From Sphingomonas sp. PsM26 (GTDB lineage Bacteria > Pseudomonadota > Alphaproteobacteria > Sphingomonadales > Sphingomonadaceae): a DNA stretch of 64,000 nt. The notes under the pieces were generated by a model. That model was not told the DNA's origin and searched no databases. It was given only the letters and a program-made list of their open reading frames with translations. The stretch covers positions 1 to 64,000 of the forward strand of contig JARUXA010000010.1 of NCBI GenBank assembly GCA_030433805.1. Reading direction: 5' to 3'. This document shows, one piece after another, positions 32,691 to 43,315 of this stretch. A program made the translations under genes and the position numbers. Position 1 is the stretch's first letter, and the number at the start of each line of letters is the position of its first letter.

Positions 32691-34244
32691 ATGCGACGAA
32701 TCTTGGTAAGTATTGCGTTGCTCGCTGCGACTAGCGCGAGTGTCTCGCCTGCGCAGGTGACCGACACGCCGCCTGCGGCCAGCGAAATGCCGGCAATGGC
32801 GATTCTGCAACAAGTCGCCAATGCCCCGACCGACACGGCGCGCCTTGAATTGGTGGATCGCGCGCTGGTGCTCCTCGTCCAACCAACGGCGTTCCGGGGC
32901 CAAATCCTGTGCGCCCGCGCCGCTCTGCTGGAGCAGATGGACCGCAGTACGGAAGCACGTGCCGGGTTCGACCAATGCCGACTGCTGCGCCCGAATGATC
33001 CTAACGTTTTGCTCCCGATCGCCTTCGACGAATCGCGCCGTCAGCGGCCGGTCGAGGCGGCGCGCCTCCTCATTCGCGCCGCGAGCCTGCGCGCCGCCGC
33101 ACTGGATGGCGTCGACAGCGATTTGATCGCGACCATCCTTCGCCAACTCTATTATGCAAAGCAGGACGACGTCGCGAACGCGCTGGTGACGGCCCTGGTG
33201 TCTGCGGGATATCCGCGGGACAATCCCGTCGTCCTGTCCGATTACGTACGGATCGCGATCCTGTCCCGCCTGCGCGCCGGCGATACGGCAGGGGCGACGC
33301 AATTGCTCCCTTCGATCCTGTCCCCAGGTGTCGGGATCGGGATGCTGATCGATCGTCAGTTCGCGCCGATCTGGCCCGCGATCGAACAATGGGCGGGGGA
33401 CGATCTGTCGATCCAGCGCCGCGCCCTCGTTTCCGCCGCGCGTGCGGCCTTCGAGACGAGCGGTAGCGCGGCAGCGCGAAACCGTTACGCCGCCGCACTG
33501 GTCGAAACCGGCCATCGGGACGACGCAATCGACCTGATCGATCAATGGCTATCCAACTCCTATACGCCCGACGAAGCCTGGGATCGCAACCGGGCAATCC
33601 TGCAGCAGGGGCGTTGGCTCGCTGGCCAGGGGCAACGCGCCGAGGGCATCAAACGCATGCGTGCCGCGCTGGAACGGCCACCGGGTGCCAACGCAGGGAC
33701 CGAAAATATCGTGCCCAACCTCATCAGGCAGATGCTGCTTGCCCGGGACTATGCCGGGGCAATGGATTTGCTCGACCACCGTACGCCAGACGCCGCTCAC
33801 ATGGAGAGTCCGGCGGCGATGGGCTATTTCGTGTCGCTGCGGGCGTGTGCGCTGGAGGGCTTGTCCAAACACACGCAGGCCGTTGCCGAACTGAACCGCG
33901 TCCGCACCCAATATGCGGGGGTCGCCGGAGCGCAAGGCGCCGCGATTGCGTGCGTCGGGTCGATCGACGAACAGGCGCAATGGTGGTTGCAGAAGGTGCG
34001 GGAGAAAGATCATACCGCCACGCTGACCAACCTCGCGGCTGCGCGCTATGCCAAGGCGAACAAACTACCCGCTGACTCGATCGAGGAGATCATGCTGCAG
34101 CGGATCGAGAATCGACCGGACGTACGGCAGGCGTATCTTGAAAACGCCCGCGACCTGCCCGAACGCTATGCGCCCGGGCTGGACGACTTCAACACCGCCC
34201 CGCTCCCGCCGCGACGGACAGCGGCACCGCCGTCCGCCACCTGA
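32691..34244 (+). CDS. Exported TPR-like protein of unknown function
   Basis: 517 residues. Signal peptide (RRILVSIALLAATSASVSPA) then mostly helical repeats resembling TPRs (ARAALLEQMDRSTEARAGFD; SRRQRPVEAARLLIRAASLR; ALVETGHRDDAIDLIDQWL; LLARDYAGAMDLLDHRTP). No catalytic motif. Probably a periplasmic scaffold. ATG 32691 follows GGGGAA and is preferred to the frame start at 32658 because of the signal peptide. It ends 9 bp from the convergent malic-enzyme gene. Confidence 0.7.
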   Translation: MRRILVSIALLAATSASVSPAQVTDTPPAASEMPAMAILQQVANAPTDTARLELVDRALVLLVQPTAFRGQILCARAALLEQMDRSTEARAGFDQCRLLRPNDPNVLLPIAFDESRRQRPVEAARLLIRAASLRAAALDGVDSDLIATILRQLYYAKQDDVANALVTALVSAGYPRDNPVVLSDYVRIAILSRLRAGDTAGATQLLPSILSPGVGIGMLIDRQFAPIWPAIEQWAGDDLSIQRRALVSAARAAFETSGSAAARNRYAAALVETGHRDDAIDLIDQWLSNSYTPDEAWDRNRAILQQGRWLAGQGQRAEGIKRMRAALERPPGANAGTENIVPNLIRQMLLARDYAGAMDLLDHRTPDAAHMESPAAMGYFVSLRACALEGLSKHTQAVAELNRVRTQYAGVAGAQGAAIACVGSIDEQAQWWLQKVREKDHTATLTNLAAARYAKANKLPADSIEEIMLQRIENRPDVRQAYLENARDLPERYAPGLDDFNTAPLPPRRTAAPPSAT

Positions 34245-34253
34245 CCGACGGGT

Positions 34254-36512
<2,259 letters not shown>

Positions 36513-36570
36513 GGGGGGCGCACTCCTAATAGTCCCGCCTTAAGCAGACTTTGGCCGGATGGGAACGCCC

Positions 36571-36957
36571 CTAGTCGACGCTACGGCCATCAAACGCGGC
36601 GCGCGCCGCGGTGATCCGTTCGAGATTGTGCGCCGCCCACGACCATACGCCACAGAATGCCTCCGCCAGCGTGAAGCCGAGATCGGTCAGCCGATATTCG
36701 ACCTTGGGCGGGATGACGGGATGCACCGTGCGGATCACCAGTCCATCGCGTTCCATCTGCCGCAGTGTCTGGGTCAGCATCTTCTGGCTCACCCCCTCGA
36801 CCAGTTGCGCGATCTGCGAAAAACGCAATTCGCCGTGTTCGGTCAGCACCTCGAGCGTGATCATCGTCCATTTGTCGGCAACCCGCCCGATCACCTCGGT
36901 AACGAGCGCCTCTACGCGCGGGTCCAAGTCTTCGGGATAGTCATGCGCGACGGTCAT
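36571..36957 (-). CDS. HxlR-family transcriptional regulator
   Basis: 128-residue winged-helix protein: VADKWTMITLEVLTEHGELR, SQIAQLVEGVSQKMLTQTLR and QMERDGLVIRTVHPVIPPKVEYRLT are the standard HxlR pattern. It lacks the N-terminal cysteine before the KW segment that redox-sensing members carry (VADKW instead of xCPVxW). It is divergent from an SDR gene 98 bp away, its probable target. Confidence 0.92.
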   Translation of the reverse strand: MTVAHDYPEDLDPRVEALVTEVIGRVADKWTMITLEVLTEHGELRFSQIAQLVEGVSQKMLTQTLRQMERDGLVIRTVHPVIPPKVEYRLTDLGFTLAEAFCGVWSWAAHNLERITAARAAFDGRSVD

Positions 36958-37055
36958 CGGTTTCCCTCGGGTGCCTATGGAACATTTCGGTGCCTTCTTA
37001 CCGAAGCGATTTAGGCCGCATATCTGCGCTTGGCTATTCAGGCAGGAGACGCAAG

Positions 37056-37805
37056 ATGAAGATGACCGGCAACACGATCCTGATCACCGGCGGCGGAACG
37101 GGCATCGGCCGCGCTCTGGCCGAGCAATTCCACGCACGCGGCAACCACGTGATCGTCGCGGGCCGCCGCGCAGAGCCGCTCGAGGTGCTGGCCTGCGACG
37201 TGCCCGGGATCGCGACCGCGCTGCTCGACGTGTCGGACGCAGCCGATATCGCGCGGTTCGCCGACAGCGTCACGCGCGATCACCCAGCGCTGAACGTCGT
37301 GCTCCACAATGCCGGGATCATGAAGGCGGAGGACATTGCCGCGGATCGCTATGACCTGCACGATGCCGAGGCGATGGTCGCGACCAACCTGCTCGGCCCG
37401 ATCCGCCTGACCGCCGCGCTGCTGCCGTATCTGCGCCAACAATCGGATGCGGCGATCCTGACGGTGTCGTCGGGCCTGGCGTTCGTGCCATTGGTCGCAA
37501 CGCCGACCTATTCGGCGACCAAGGCGGCGATCCACAGCTGGTCGCAATCGCTGCGCTCGCAGCTTGCCGCCACGGGAATCGACGTGATCGAGATCGCACC
37601 GCCCGCGGTCGCGACCGACCTGATGCCGGGTCATGCCAAGAACCCCAATTCGATGCCGCTCGACGCCTATATCGCAGAGACGATGGCGCTGCTGGAGGCG
37701 AACCCACAGGGGCCGGAGAATACGGTCGAACGCGTCAAGTTCCTGCGCGATGCCGAGCGCGAGGGACGCTATGATGCGGTATACGGGGTGCTCAACGGGG
37801 GATGA
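37056..37805 (+). CDS. Short-chain dehydrogenase, DltE-like
   Basis: 249-residue SDR: ITGGGTGIGRALAEQFHARG, AGRRAEPLEVL, LHNAGIMKAEDI, LTVSSGLAFVPLVATPTYSATKAAI (Ser/Tyr/Lys) and EIAPPAVATDLMPGH. These are typical of the DltE/YdfG-like group often paired with HxlR or TetR regulators. ATG 37056 follows CAGGAG. The divergent HxlR gene suggests induction by an electrophile, quinone or aldehyde. Confidence 0.87.
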   Translation: MKMTGNTILITGGGTGIGRALAEQFHARGNHVIVAGRRAEPLEVLACDVPGIATALLDVSDAADIARFADSVTRDHPALNVVLHNAGIMKAEDIAADRYDLHDAEAMVATNLLGPIRLTAALLPYLRQQSDAAILTVSSGLAFVPLVATPTYSATKAAIHSWSQSLRSQLAATGIDVIEIAPPAVATDLMPGHAKNPNSMPLDAYIAETMALLEANPQGPENTVERVKFLRDAEREGRYDAVYGVLNGG

Positions 37806-37965
37806 CGGGGGCGTTCGTGGGGCGGCGCAATTGTCTTTCCTGCCCCACGAGTTCTTCACCGATATACAGTATGACCCTCAGTTATTATGGAGCATTCCGA
37901 ATTATAATGGTGGCGTAACTCTTTCTTTGAGATAGCGTGACGGGATCATATCATTCGGAGCAATG

Positions 37966-39303
37966 ATGCCAGCTCTCCATACGTCCGCGCTTGCTCAATA
38001 TGTTGAAGATGCCGTCAATGCTCCGGGGGGATATCAGGATCCCGCAATCGTAGCGAAGTATGAACCGATCGATCTGGTCTTCGATACGTCGGTTGACCAG
38101 AGCCTTTCGCCTTATTCCGACGCGTATTTCGCGCAGCAAATGGCGCTGTACAGCGAAATCGCCGGCCGTGATCTGGACCAGGAACAGGGCGAACTCCATT
38201 CGGGTGATCACACGGCGTTGCGGCATGCCCCGAATCCCACCGGGATTCAGGATGCTGCCGTGCTGGCGGAGTATGTTCGTTGCGTTGCTTCGATGCAGGC
38301 GCTTGCGTGTCTCGATGGGCGACCGACCGTGCTCGACATGGGGGCGGGCCACGGGCTCGGGTCCGAAGTCATCGCCTATACCGGCTGCGTGGTGCACGCG
38401 GTCGATATCGATCCCGGGCTCGGTGCGCTCAGTCGACACCGCAGTGCCGAACGCAACCTCGACATTACGCGCCTCGATCTCAATTTTGATGATCTCGGGA
38501 CACTGGCAGACGCGCATTATGACGCTGCCTTCTTCTTCCAGGCGCTGCACCACAGCCTTCGTCCGTGGAAGCTGATTGCCGACCTCGCTACCAAACTGAA
38601 GCCCGATGGCGTCATTGCGTTCGTCGGCGAGCCGATCCAGAATATGTGGTGGCGGAACTGGGGTATACGCCTCGATCCGGTTTCCCTGTTTGTTGCACGC
38701 CGGGATGGCTGGTTCGAATCCGGCTGGTCGCACGACTTCATTCGGGACTGTTTCGCCAGAAGCGGCTTCCACCTGACGTTCCTTGCGGGCGGTTACGGCG
38801 GAGACGAGATCGGGATCGCAACCCGGAGTGAAGGGAAGCGCCAGGCGGTTCTTGCGCAGGCGCAGAAGCTGGGGTTCGGCGAGGTTCAGAAAGCCGGGAC
38901 GGTGGGGTCCGACCAGCAATATCGCAGCGCCCTGGGCGAAGCGACGGCGCTTTGTGGTCGTCCGGCGTTTCGTCAGGTTCGAAAAGGCAACGATGCCCTC
39001 GTTTATGGCCCTTACGCCGCCGCGAGCGCGGGAACATATGAGGTGTCGCTGCTCGTACAGGATGACGGACCGGTCTGGCGCTTTGGCACGTCCGGGTATC
39101 TTACGGTGGACATCATCCATGGCGCGCGCTCGGAGCAACTGTTCCGGACGCGAGAACGGGCCACGGGCGGCAACAAGGTGCGCCTGCTTCGCTATCAGGT
39201 CGAACTGACCCGAGATGTCGAAAGACTGGAGATCCGGGCGTTTTCGTCCGGGGCGTCCGACTGGACGGTCAGTGTTCCGGCGATTCAGCGCCTCGCGGAC
39301 TAG
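37966..39303 (+). CDS. SAM-dependent methyltransferase with extra C-terminal domain
   Basis: 445 residues. The middle carries a class I methyltransferase: VLDMGAGHGLGSEVIAYTG (motif I, ~124-142), VVHAVDIDPGLGAL (acidic loop), FFFQALHHSLRPW and LKPDGVIAFVGEPI. About 100 N-terminal residues are family-specific. The last ~110 residues look like a separate beta domain (YEVSLLVQDDGPVWRFG...VERLEIRAFSSG), perhaps for carbohydrate binding. Substrate unknown; a sugar or polysaccharide would fit the extra domain. ATG 37966 lies five bases after GGAG; ATG 37963 is also possible. The 160-bp upstream gap is AT-rich. Confidence 0.75.
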   Translation: MPALHTSALAQYVEDAVNAPGGYQDPAIVAKYEPIDLVFDTSVDQSLSPYSDAYFAQQMALYSEIAGRDLDQEQGELHSGDHTALRHAPNPTGIQDAAVLAEYVRCVASMQALACLDGRPTVLDMGAGHGLGSEVIAYTGCVVHAVDIDPGLGALSRHRSAERNLDITRLDLNFDDLGTLADAHYDAAFFFQALHHSLRPWKLIADLATKLKPDGVIAFVGEPIQNMWWRNWGIRLDPVSLFVARRDGWFESGWSHDFIRDCFARSGFHLTFLAGGYGGDEIGIATRSEGKRQAVLAQAQKLGFGEVQKAGTVGSDQQYRSALGEATALCGRPAFRQVRKGNDALVYGPYAAASAGTYEVSLLVQDDGPVWRFGTSGYLTVDIIHGARSEQLFRTRERATGGNKVRLLRYQVELTRDVERLEIRAFSSGASDWTVSVPAIQRLAD

Positions 39304-39400
39304 CGACCTCGCTCGACGAACGGCGTTCGCACCATTGTCCTTGAGCCGGCGGTGGTGCGAACGACATGACGCGCGCCGGAATCTTCGCTACCCAGCGGCG

Positions 39401-42025
39401 ATGCCATCCGCTTCTCCCGCCCCTGCCCCGACTGCCGCCGCGCCCACCCCGATGATGGCGCAGTATCTCGCGCTCAAGGCGGAGGCCGCGGATTGCCTGT
39501 TGTTCTACCGGATGGGCGATTTCTTCGAATTGTTCTTCGATGATGCGAAGATCGCCGCCGCCTGCCTCGATATCGCGCTGACCGCACGCGGCGAGCATCA
39601 CGGCGTGCCGATCCCGATGTGCGGCGTGCCGGTCCATGCCGCGGACGGCTATCTCGCACGGCTGATCAAGGCGGGGCACCGCGTCGCGATCGCCGAGCAG
39701 ACCGAGAGCCCCGCCGAGGCCAAGAAGCGCAGCGGCAAGACGCTGGTCTCGCGCGCGATCGTGCGGGTCGTGACCGCGGGCACGCTGACCGAGGAAGCGT
39801 TGCTCGATGCGCGCACCGCCAATTGGTGCGTCGCGATCGGCGAAGCGGGCGGCGCGGTCGCGATCGCCGCCGCGGACATTTCGACCGGGCGGTTCGAACT
39901 GATCGCATGCGATGCAGCGGGCCTGAGCGCGGAACTGGCGCGGCTCGCCCCCGCCGAGACGATCGCGTGCGATGCGAGCGACTTCGCCGAACTGGCGACG
40001 ATGCTGCGTCCGCGCGCGGAGTTCGACAGTGCGCGTGGCGAAGCGCGGTTGAAGGCGCTGTACGCGGTGGCGACGCTCGACGGGTTCGGGCAGTTCGACC
40101 GCGCGGCGCTGTCAGCAGCGGGGGGATTGGTCGCCTATCTCGATCACACCGCAAAGGGCGCGATGCCGTTCCTGCGCCCGCCCCGGCTCGGGCATAGCAC
40201 GCAGCATATGGCGATCGACGCGGCGACGCGCGAAAGCCTGGAACTCACCCAGACCACGACCGGTGCGCGCAAGGGCAGTTTGCTGGACTCGGTCGATCGC
40301 ACCGTCACCGCGGCAGGGGCACGACTGCTCGGCGCGGATCTCGGTGCGCCACTGATGGAGCGCGCGCCGATCGAGGCGCGGCTCGACCTCGTCGCGTTGT
40401 TGTCCGACGACAGCGGGTTGCGCGAAAGTCTGCGCGGAACGCTGCGCAGCATGGCCGATATCGGGCGGGCGCTCGGGCGGCTCGCGGCTGGGCGCGGCTC
40501 CCCGCGCGATCTCGGACAATTGCGCGATGGGCTCGACGGCGCGTGGCGACTGGGGGAACGGCTCGGCGGGATCGCTTCGCCGCCTACGCTGCTCGCCGAT
40601 CTCGCCCCACGCCTGCGCGGGCATGGCGCGCTGATCGACCTGCTGACCCGCGCGCTGGTCCCGTCGCCGCCGATCGATGCATCGGACGGCGGCTATATCG
40701 CGGCGGGCTATGACGCGGCGCTCGACGACCTGCGCGATGCTGGCGCGGGCGGACGGCGCGCGATCGCCGCGCTCGAGGCGGACTTTCGCAGCCGCACCGG
40801 GGTGGTGCAGCTCAAGATCCGGCACAACGGCGTGCTGGGCTATCATATCGAAGTGCCTGCGCGCTCGGCGGATGCGCTGATGAAGGCGGACAGCGGCTTT
40901 ACGCACCGCCAGACGATGGCGGGCGCGGTGCGCTTCAACGCGCCCGAACTGCACGAGGTCGCGCAGAAGGTGACGCAGGCGGGTGCGCATGCGCTCGCGG
41001 CGGAAGCGGCGCATCTCGAGGATTTGATCGCCGCTGCGCTCGACCGGCGCGAAGCGGTCGCCGCCACCGCCGATGCGCTCGCGCGGCTCGACGTCGCGGG
41101 GAGCCATGCCGAGCGTGGCTGCGAAGGCGGCTGGACGCGCCCGGAGCTGGTCGACCACGCCTGTTTCGACATCACCGGCGGGCGGCACCCGGTGGTTGAG
41201 GATGCGCTGGCGAAACGCGGCGAGCGCTTCGTCGCCAATGACTGCCGGTTGTCCGAGGATTCGCGTCTGTGGCTCGTCACCGGTCCCAACATGGGCGGCA
41301 AGTCCACCTTCCTGCGGCAGAATGCGGCGATCGCGGTGCTCGCGCAGGCGGGGAGCTTCGTCCCCGCGACCGCGGCGACTTTGGGGCTGGTCGACCGGCT
41401 GTTCAGCCGGGTCGGCGCGTCGGACAATCTGGCGCGCGGACGCTCGACCTTCATGGTCGAGATGGTCGAGACCGCCGCGATCCTCGCGCAGGCGACGCCG
41501 CGCAGCTTCGTGATCCTCGATGAAGTCGGGCGCGGGACCTCCACCTATGACGGGCTTGCGATCGCCTGGGCGGTGGTCGAGGCGATTCACGACGACAATC
41601 GCTGCCGCTGTCTGTTCGCGACGCATTATCATGAGCTGACGCGGCTGGCGGAACGGTGCGACGCGTTGACGCTCCACCATGTCCGCGCGCGCGAGTGGAA
41701 GGGTGAGCTGGTGCTGCTGCACGAAGTGTCCGAGGGGCCGGCGGATCGCAGCTATGGGTTGGCGGTCGCACGGCTGGCGGGATTGCCGCCGGTGACGATC
41801 GCGCGGGCGAAGGCGGTGTTGGCGAAGCTGGAGGCGGGACGCGCGAAGACGGGCGGGCTGGCGGCGGGGCTCGACGACCTGCCGCTGTTCGCCGCCGCGA
41901 TCGAGGCGGAAGAGGAGGAATGCGACGCGATCCGTTCCGAGGTCGAGGCGCTGGATGTCGATGCACTGACCCCGCGCGAGGCTTTGGAGACGCTGTACCG
42001 GTTGAAGGCGTTGGCGCGGGGGTAA
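39401..42025 (+). CDS. mutS: DNA mismatch repair protein MutS
   Basis: 874 residues, full length. N-terminal mismatch-binding motif GDFFELF (Phe-x-Glu intact, ~39-45), GVPIPMCGVPVHAA, then the lever/clamp region and the ATPase with Walker A GPNMGGKSTFLRQ (~627-639), the SDNLARGRSTFMVEM motif, Walker B VILDEVGRGTSTYDG and ATHYHELTRL. It recognises base mismatches and starts repair with MutL (not in the window). ATG 39401 precedes the Ala/Pro-rich leader common in sphingomonad MutS; no strong ribosome site is seen. Confidence 0.97.
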   Translation: MPSASPAPAPTAAAPTPMMAQYLALKAEAADCLLFYRMGDFFELFFDDAKIAAACLDIALTARGEHHGVPIPMCGVPVHAADGYLARLIKAGHRVAIAEQTESPAEAKKRSGKTLVSRAIVRVVTAGTLTEEALLDARTANWCVAIGEAGGAVAIAAADISTGRFELIACDAAGLSAELARLAPAETIACDASDFAELATMLRPRAEFDSARGEARLKALYAVATLDGFGQFDRAALSAAGGLVAYLDHTAKGAMPFLRPPRLGHSTQHMAIDAATRESLELTQTTTGARKGSLLDSVDRTVTAAGARLLGADLGAPLMERAPIEARLDLVALLSDDSGLRESLRGTLRSMADIGRALGRLAAGRGSPRDLGQLRDGLDGAWRLGERLGGIASPPTLLADLAPRLRGHGALIDLLTRALVPSPPIDASDGGYIAAGYDAALDDLRDAGAGGRRAIAALEADFRSRTGVVQLKIRHNGVLGYHIEVPARSADALMKADSGFTHRQTMAGAVRFNAPELHEVAQKVTQAGAHALAAEAAHLEDLIAAALDRREAVAATADALARLDVAGSHAERGCEGGWTRPELVDHACFDITGGRHPVVEDALAKRGERFVANDCRLSEDSRLWLVTGPNMGGKSTFLRQNAAIAVLAQAGSFVPATAATLGLVDRLFSRVGASDNLARGRSTFMVEMVETAAILAQATPRSFVILDEVGRGTSTYDGLAIAWAVVEAIHDDNRCRCLFATHYHELTRLAERCDALTLHHVRAREWKGELVLLHEVSEGPADRSYGLAVARLAGLPPVTIARAKAVLAKLEAGRAKTGGLAAGLDDLPLFAAAIEAEEEECDAIRSEVEALDVDALTPREALETLYRLKALARG

Positions 42026-42041
42026 CGTCCTGCCGTGGGCG

Positions 42042-42211
42042 CTTCCCCGGCGTAGGCCGGGGCAAAGGTGCGGGCGGTTTGCCAACGAAACGCAGCGATC
42101 GATCGACCAGCCTTGCGCTCCTGGGCCCCGGCCTTCGCCGGGGAAGAATAGTTTAGAGAAGGTCGCGGCCTTCCCAAGCCGATCGTAAGCGGCTGGCGCA
42201 CTCATAGCTTT
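42042..42211. repeat. Family A repeat, tandem unit 1
   Basis: About 170 bp: arm CTTCCCCGGCGTAGGCCGGG, a middle with TTTGCCAACGA..GCAGCGATCGATC, the opposite arm CCGGCCTTCGCCGGGGAAG, then a ~60-bp spacer ending with TAAGCGGCTGGCGCACTCAT. Units 2 and 3 follow head to tail. Confidence 0.85.
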
Positions 42212-42380
42212 CTTCCCCGGCGGAGGCCGGGGCCCAGTTGCGGGCGTTTTGCCAACGATGCGCAGCGATCGATCAACCAGCTTTGCGCTCCTGGGCCCCG
42301 GCCTTCGCCGGGGAAGGATACTTCAGAAACGCCGCCGCTTTTTCCTGCCGTTCATAAGCGGCTGACGCACACATGGCTTT
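42212..42380. repeat. Family A repeat, tandem unit 2
   Basis: 169 bp, the same order as unit 1: CTTCCCCGGCGGAGGCCGGG, GCGTTTTGCCAACGATGCGC, GGGCCCCGGCCTTCGCCGGG and a spacer with TAAGCGGCTGACGCACACAT. Differences from unit 1 are scattered substitutions, so the duplication is not very recent. Confidence 0.85.
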
Positions 42381-42488
42381 CTTCCCCGGCGAAGGCCGGG
42401 GCCCAGTTGCAGGCGTTTTGCCAACGAGGCGCAGCGATCGATCACCCAACCTTGCGCTCCTGGGCCCCGGCCTTCGCCGGGGAAGGCT
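42381..42488. repeat. Family A repeat, unit 3 (without spacer)
   Basis: About 108 bp with both arms and the GCGTTTTGCCAACGAGGCGC middle but no following spacer; it ends about 12 bp from the GNAT stop codon. The three units fill the 474-bp gap between mutS and the convergent GNAT gene, and their arms can act as terminators. Confidence 0.85.
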
Positions 42489-42499
42489 GCGTTGGACGA

Positions 42500-43186
42500 T
42501 CACGCCTGCCGCACCACCGTATAGGTCAGTTCCTGGCGTGGTTCGAACCCCAACGCGCGATAGAGCGCCACCGCGGGATTGTCGGGCAAGGTGTGGAGGA
42601 TCACCCTCTCCCCGCGCGACAACAGTCGCGCCATCACCGTTTCCATCAGCGCCCGCGCGAACCCGTGTCCTCGAAAGTCGGGATGCGTGCAGACCGCGCT
42701 GATTTCACTAAACCCCGGCAGTTTAAGCCGCTCGCCTGCCATCGCGACCAGACGACCGCCGCGCCGCACGCCGACATATCCGCCCTGCAGATGCGTCGCC
42801 GCGAAGAACGGACCCGGTGCAGTGAGCGTCGCGAGCGCCAGCATCTCGGGCGCATCCGCATCCCCCAGTGCGACGATGTCGAGCGCGCGCGCGGTACGAT
42901 GCAACCGCGTCGCGACCATCTGGAGCAGTGCGCACTCCAGCTCCACGACCGTTCCCGGCAGCATCGCCGCACGGCCGACCGAAAACTGCCCAAGCGTCTC
43001 GCCTGGCGGAATCAACGCAGCGAGTGCTGCCAGCGCGTCGAACGAGTCATCCGCGGCGTCGCCGAGCGCATTGATCTCCGGGCGAAAGCGCAGTGCGCGC
43101 GGATCGCCGATCGCAAGCGCGGCATGGCGTCCGGCCAGACTGTGCCAGATCGGTCGGTCGAGCATCATCGTATCGGTTTCGGTCAT
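42500..43186 (-). CDS. GNAT-family N-acetyltransferase
   Basis: 228 residues. The C-terminal half is a GNAT domain: EISAVCTHPDFRGHGFARAL (strand 4 and acetyl-CoA loop R-G-x-G/A, ~163-182) and LHTLPDNPAVALYRALGF at ~197-214. The N-terminal half is a weaker GNAT-like or accessory region. It resembles the FR47-like group; substrate unknown. It is divergent from glnD, 129 bp apart. Confidence 0.85.
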   Translation of the reverse strand: MTETDTMMLDRPIWHSLAGRHAALAIGDPRALRFRPEINALGDAADDSFDALAALAALIPPGETLGQFSVGRAAMLPGTVVELECALLQMVATRLHRTARALDIVALGDADAPEMLALATLTAPGPFFAATHLQGGYVGVRRGGRLVAMAGERLKLPGFSEISAVCTHPDFRGHGFARALMETVMARLLSRGERVILHTLPDNPAVALYRALGFEPRQELTYTVVRQA

Positions 43187-43315
43187 CGCGGTGTTCTAGC
43201 CCCGAAGCGTTTCGCGACGCTTCCCGTTGGTTGCGACCAAAGCGGAACACCCCGCCGGCACGTCCGCCGCGTCAACACGCGTGACGCGCCAGCGCGCGCA
43301 CCCTATCTACCGGAA

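Noticed and set aside
36571..36957. Redox-sensing (YodB/QorR-type) HxlR regulator
   Set aside because: The N-terminal cysteine used for sensing is missing from the segment before the KW motif.
42042..42488. CRISPR array
   Set aside because: Units are ~170 bp, palindromic and alike throughout including the spacer; there are no cas genes. It is a REP/BIME-like repeat.
42407..43315. 5' extension of the glnD frame
   Set aside because: Lies opposite the GNAT gene, gives Arg-rich noise, and GlnD has its normal length from ATG 43316.
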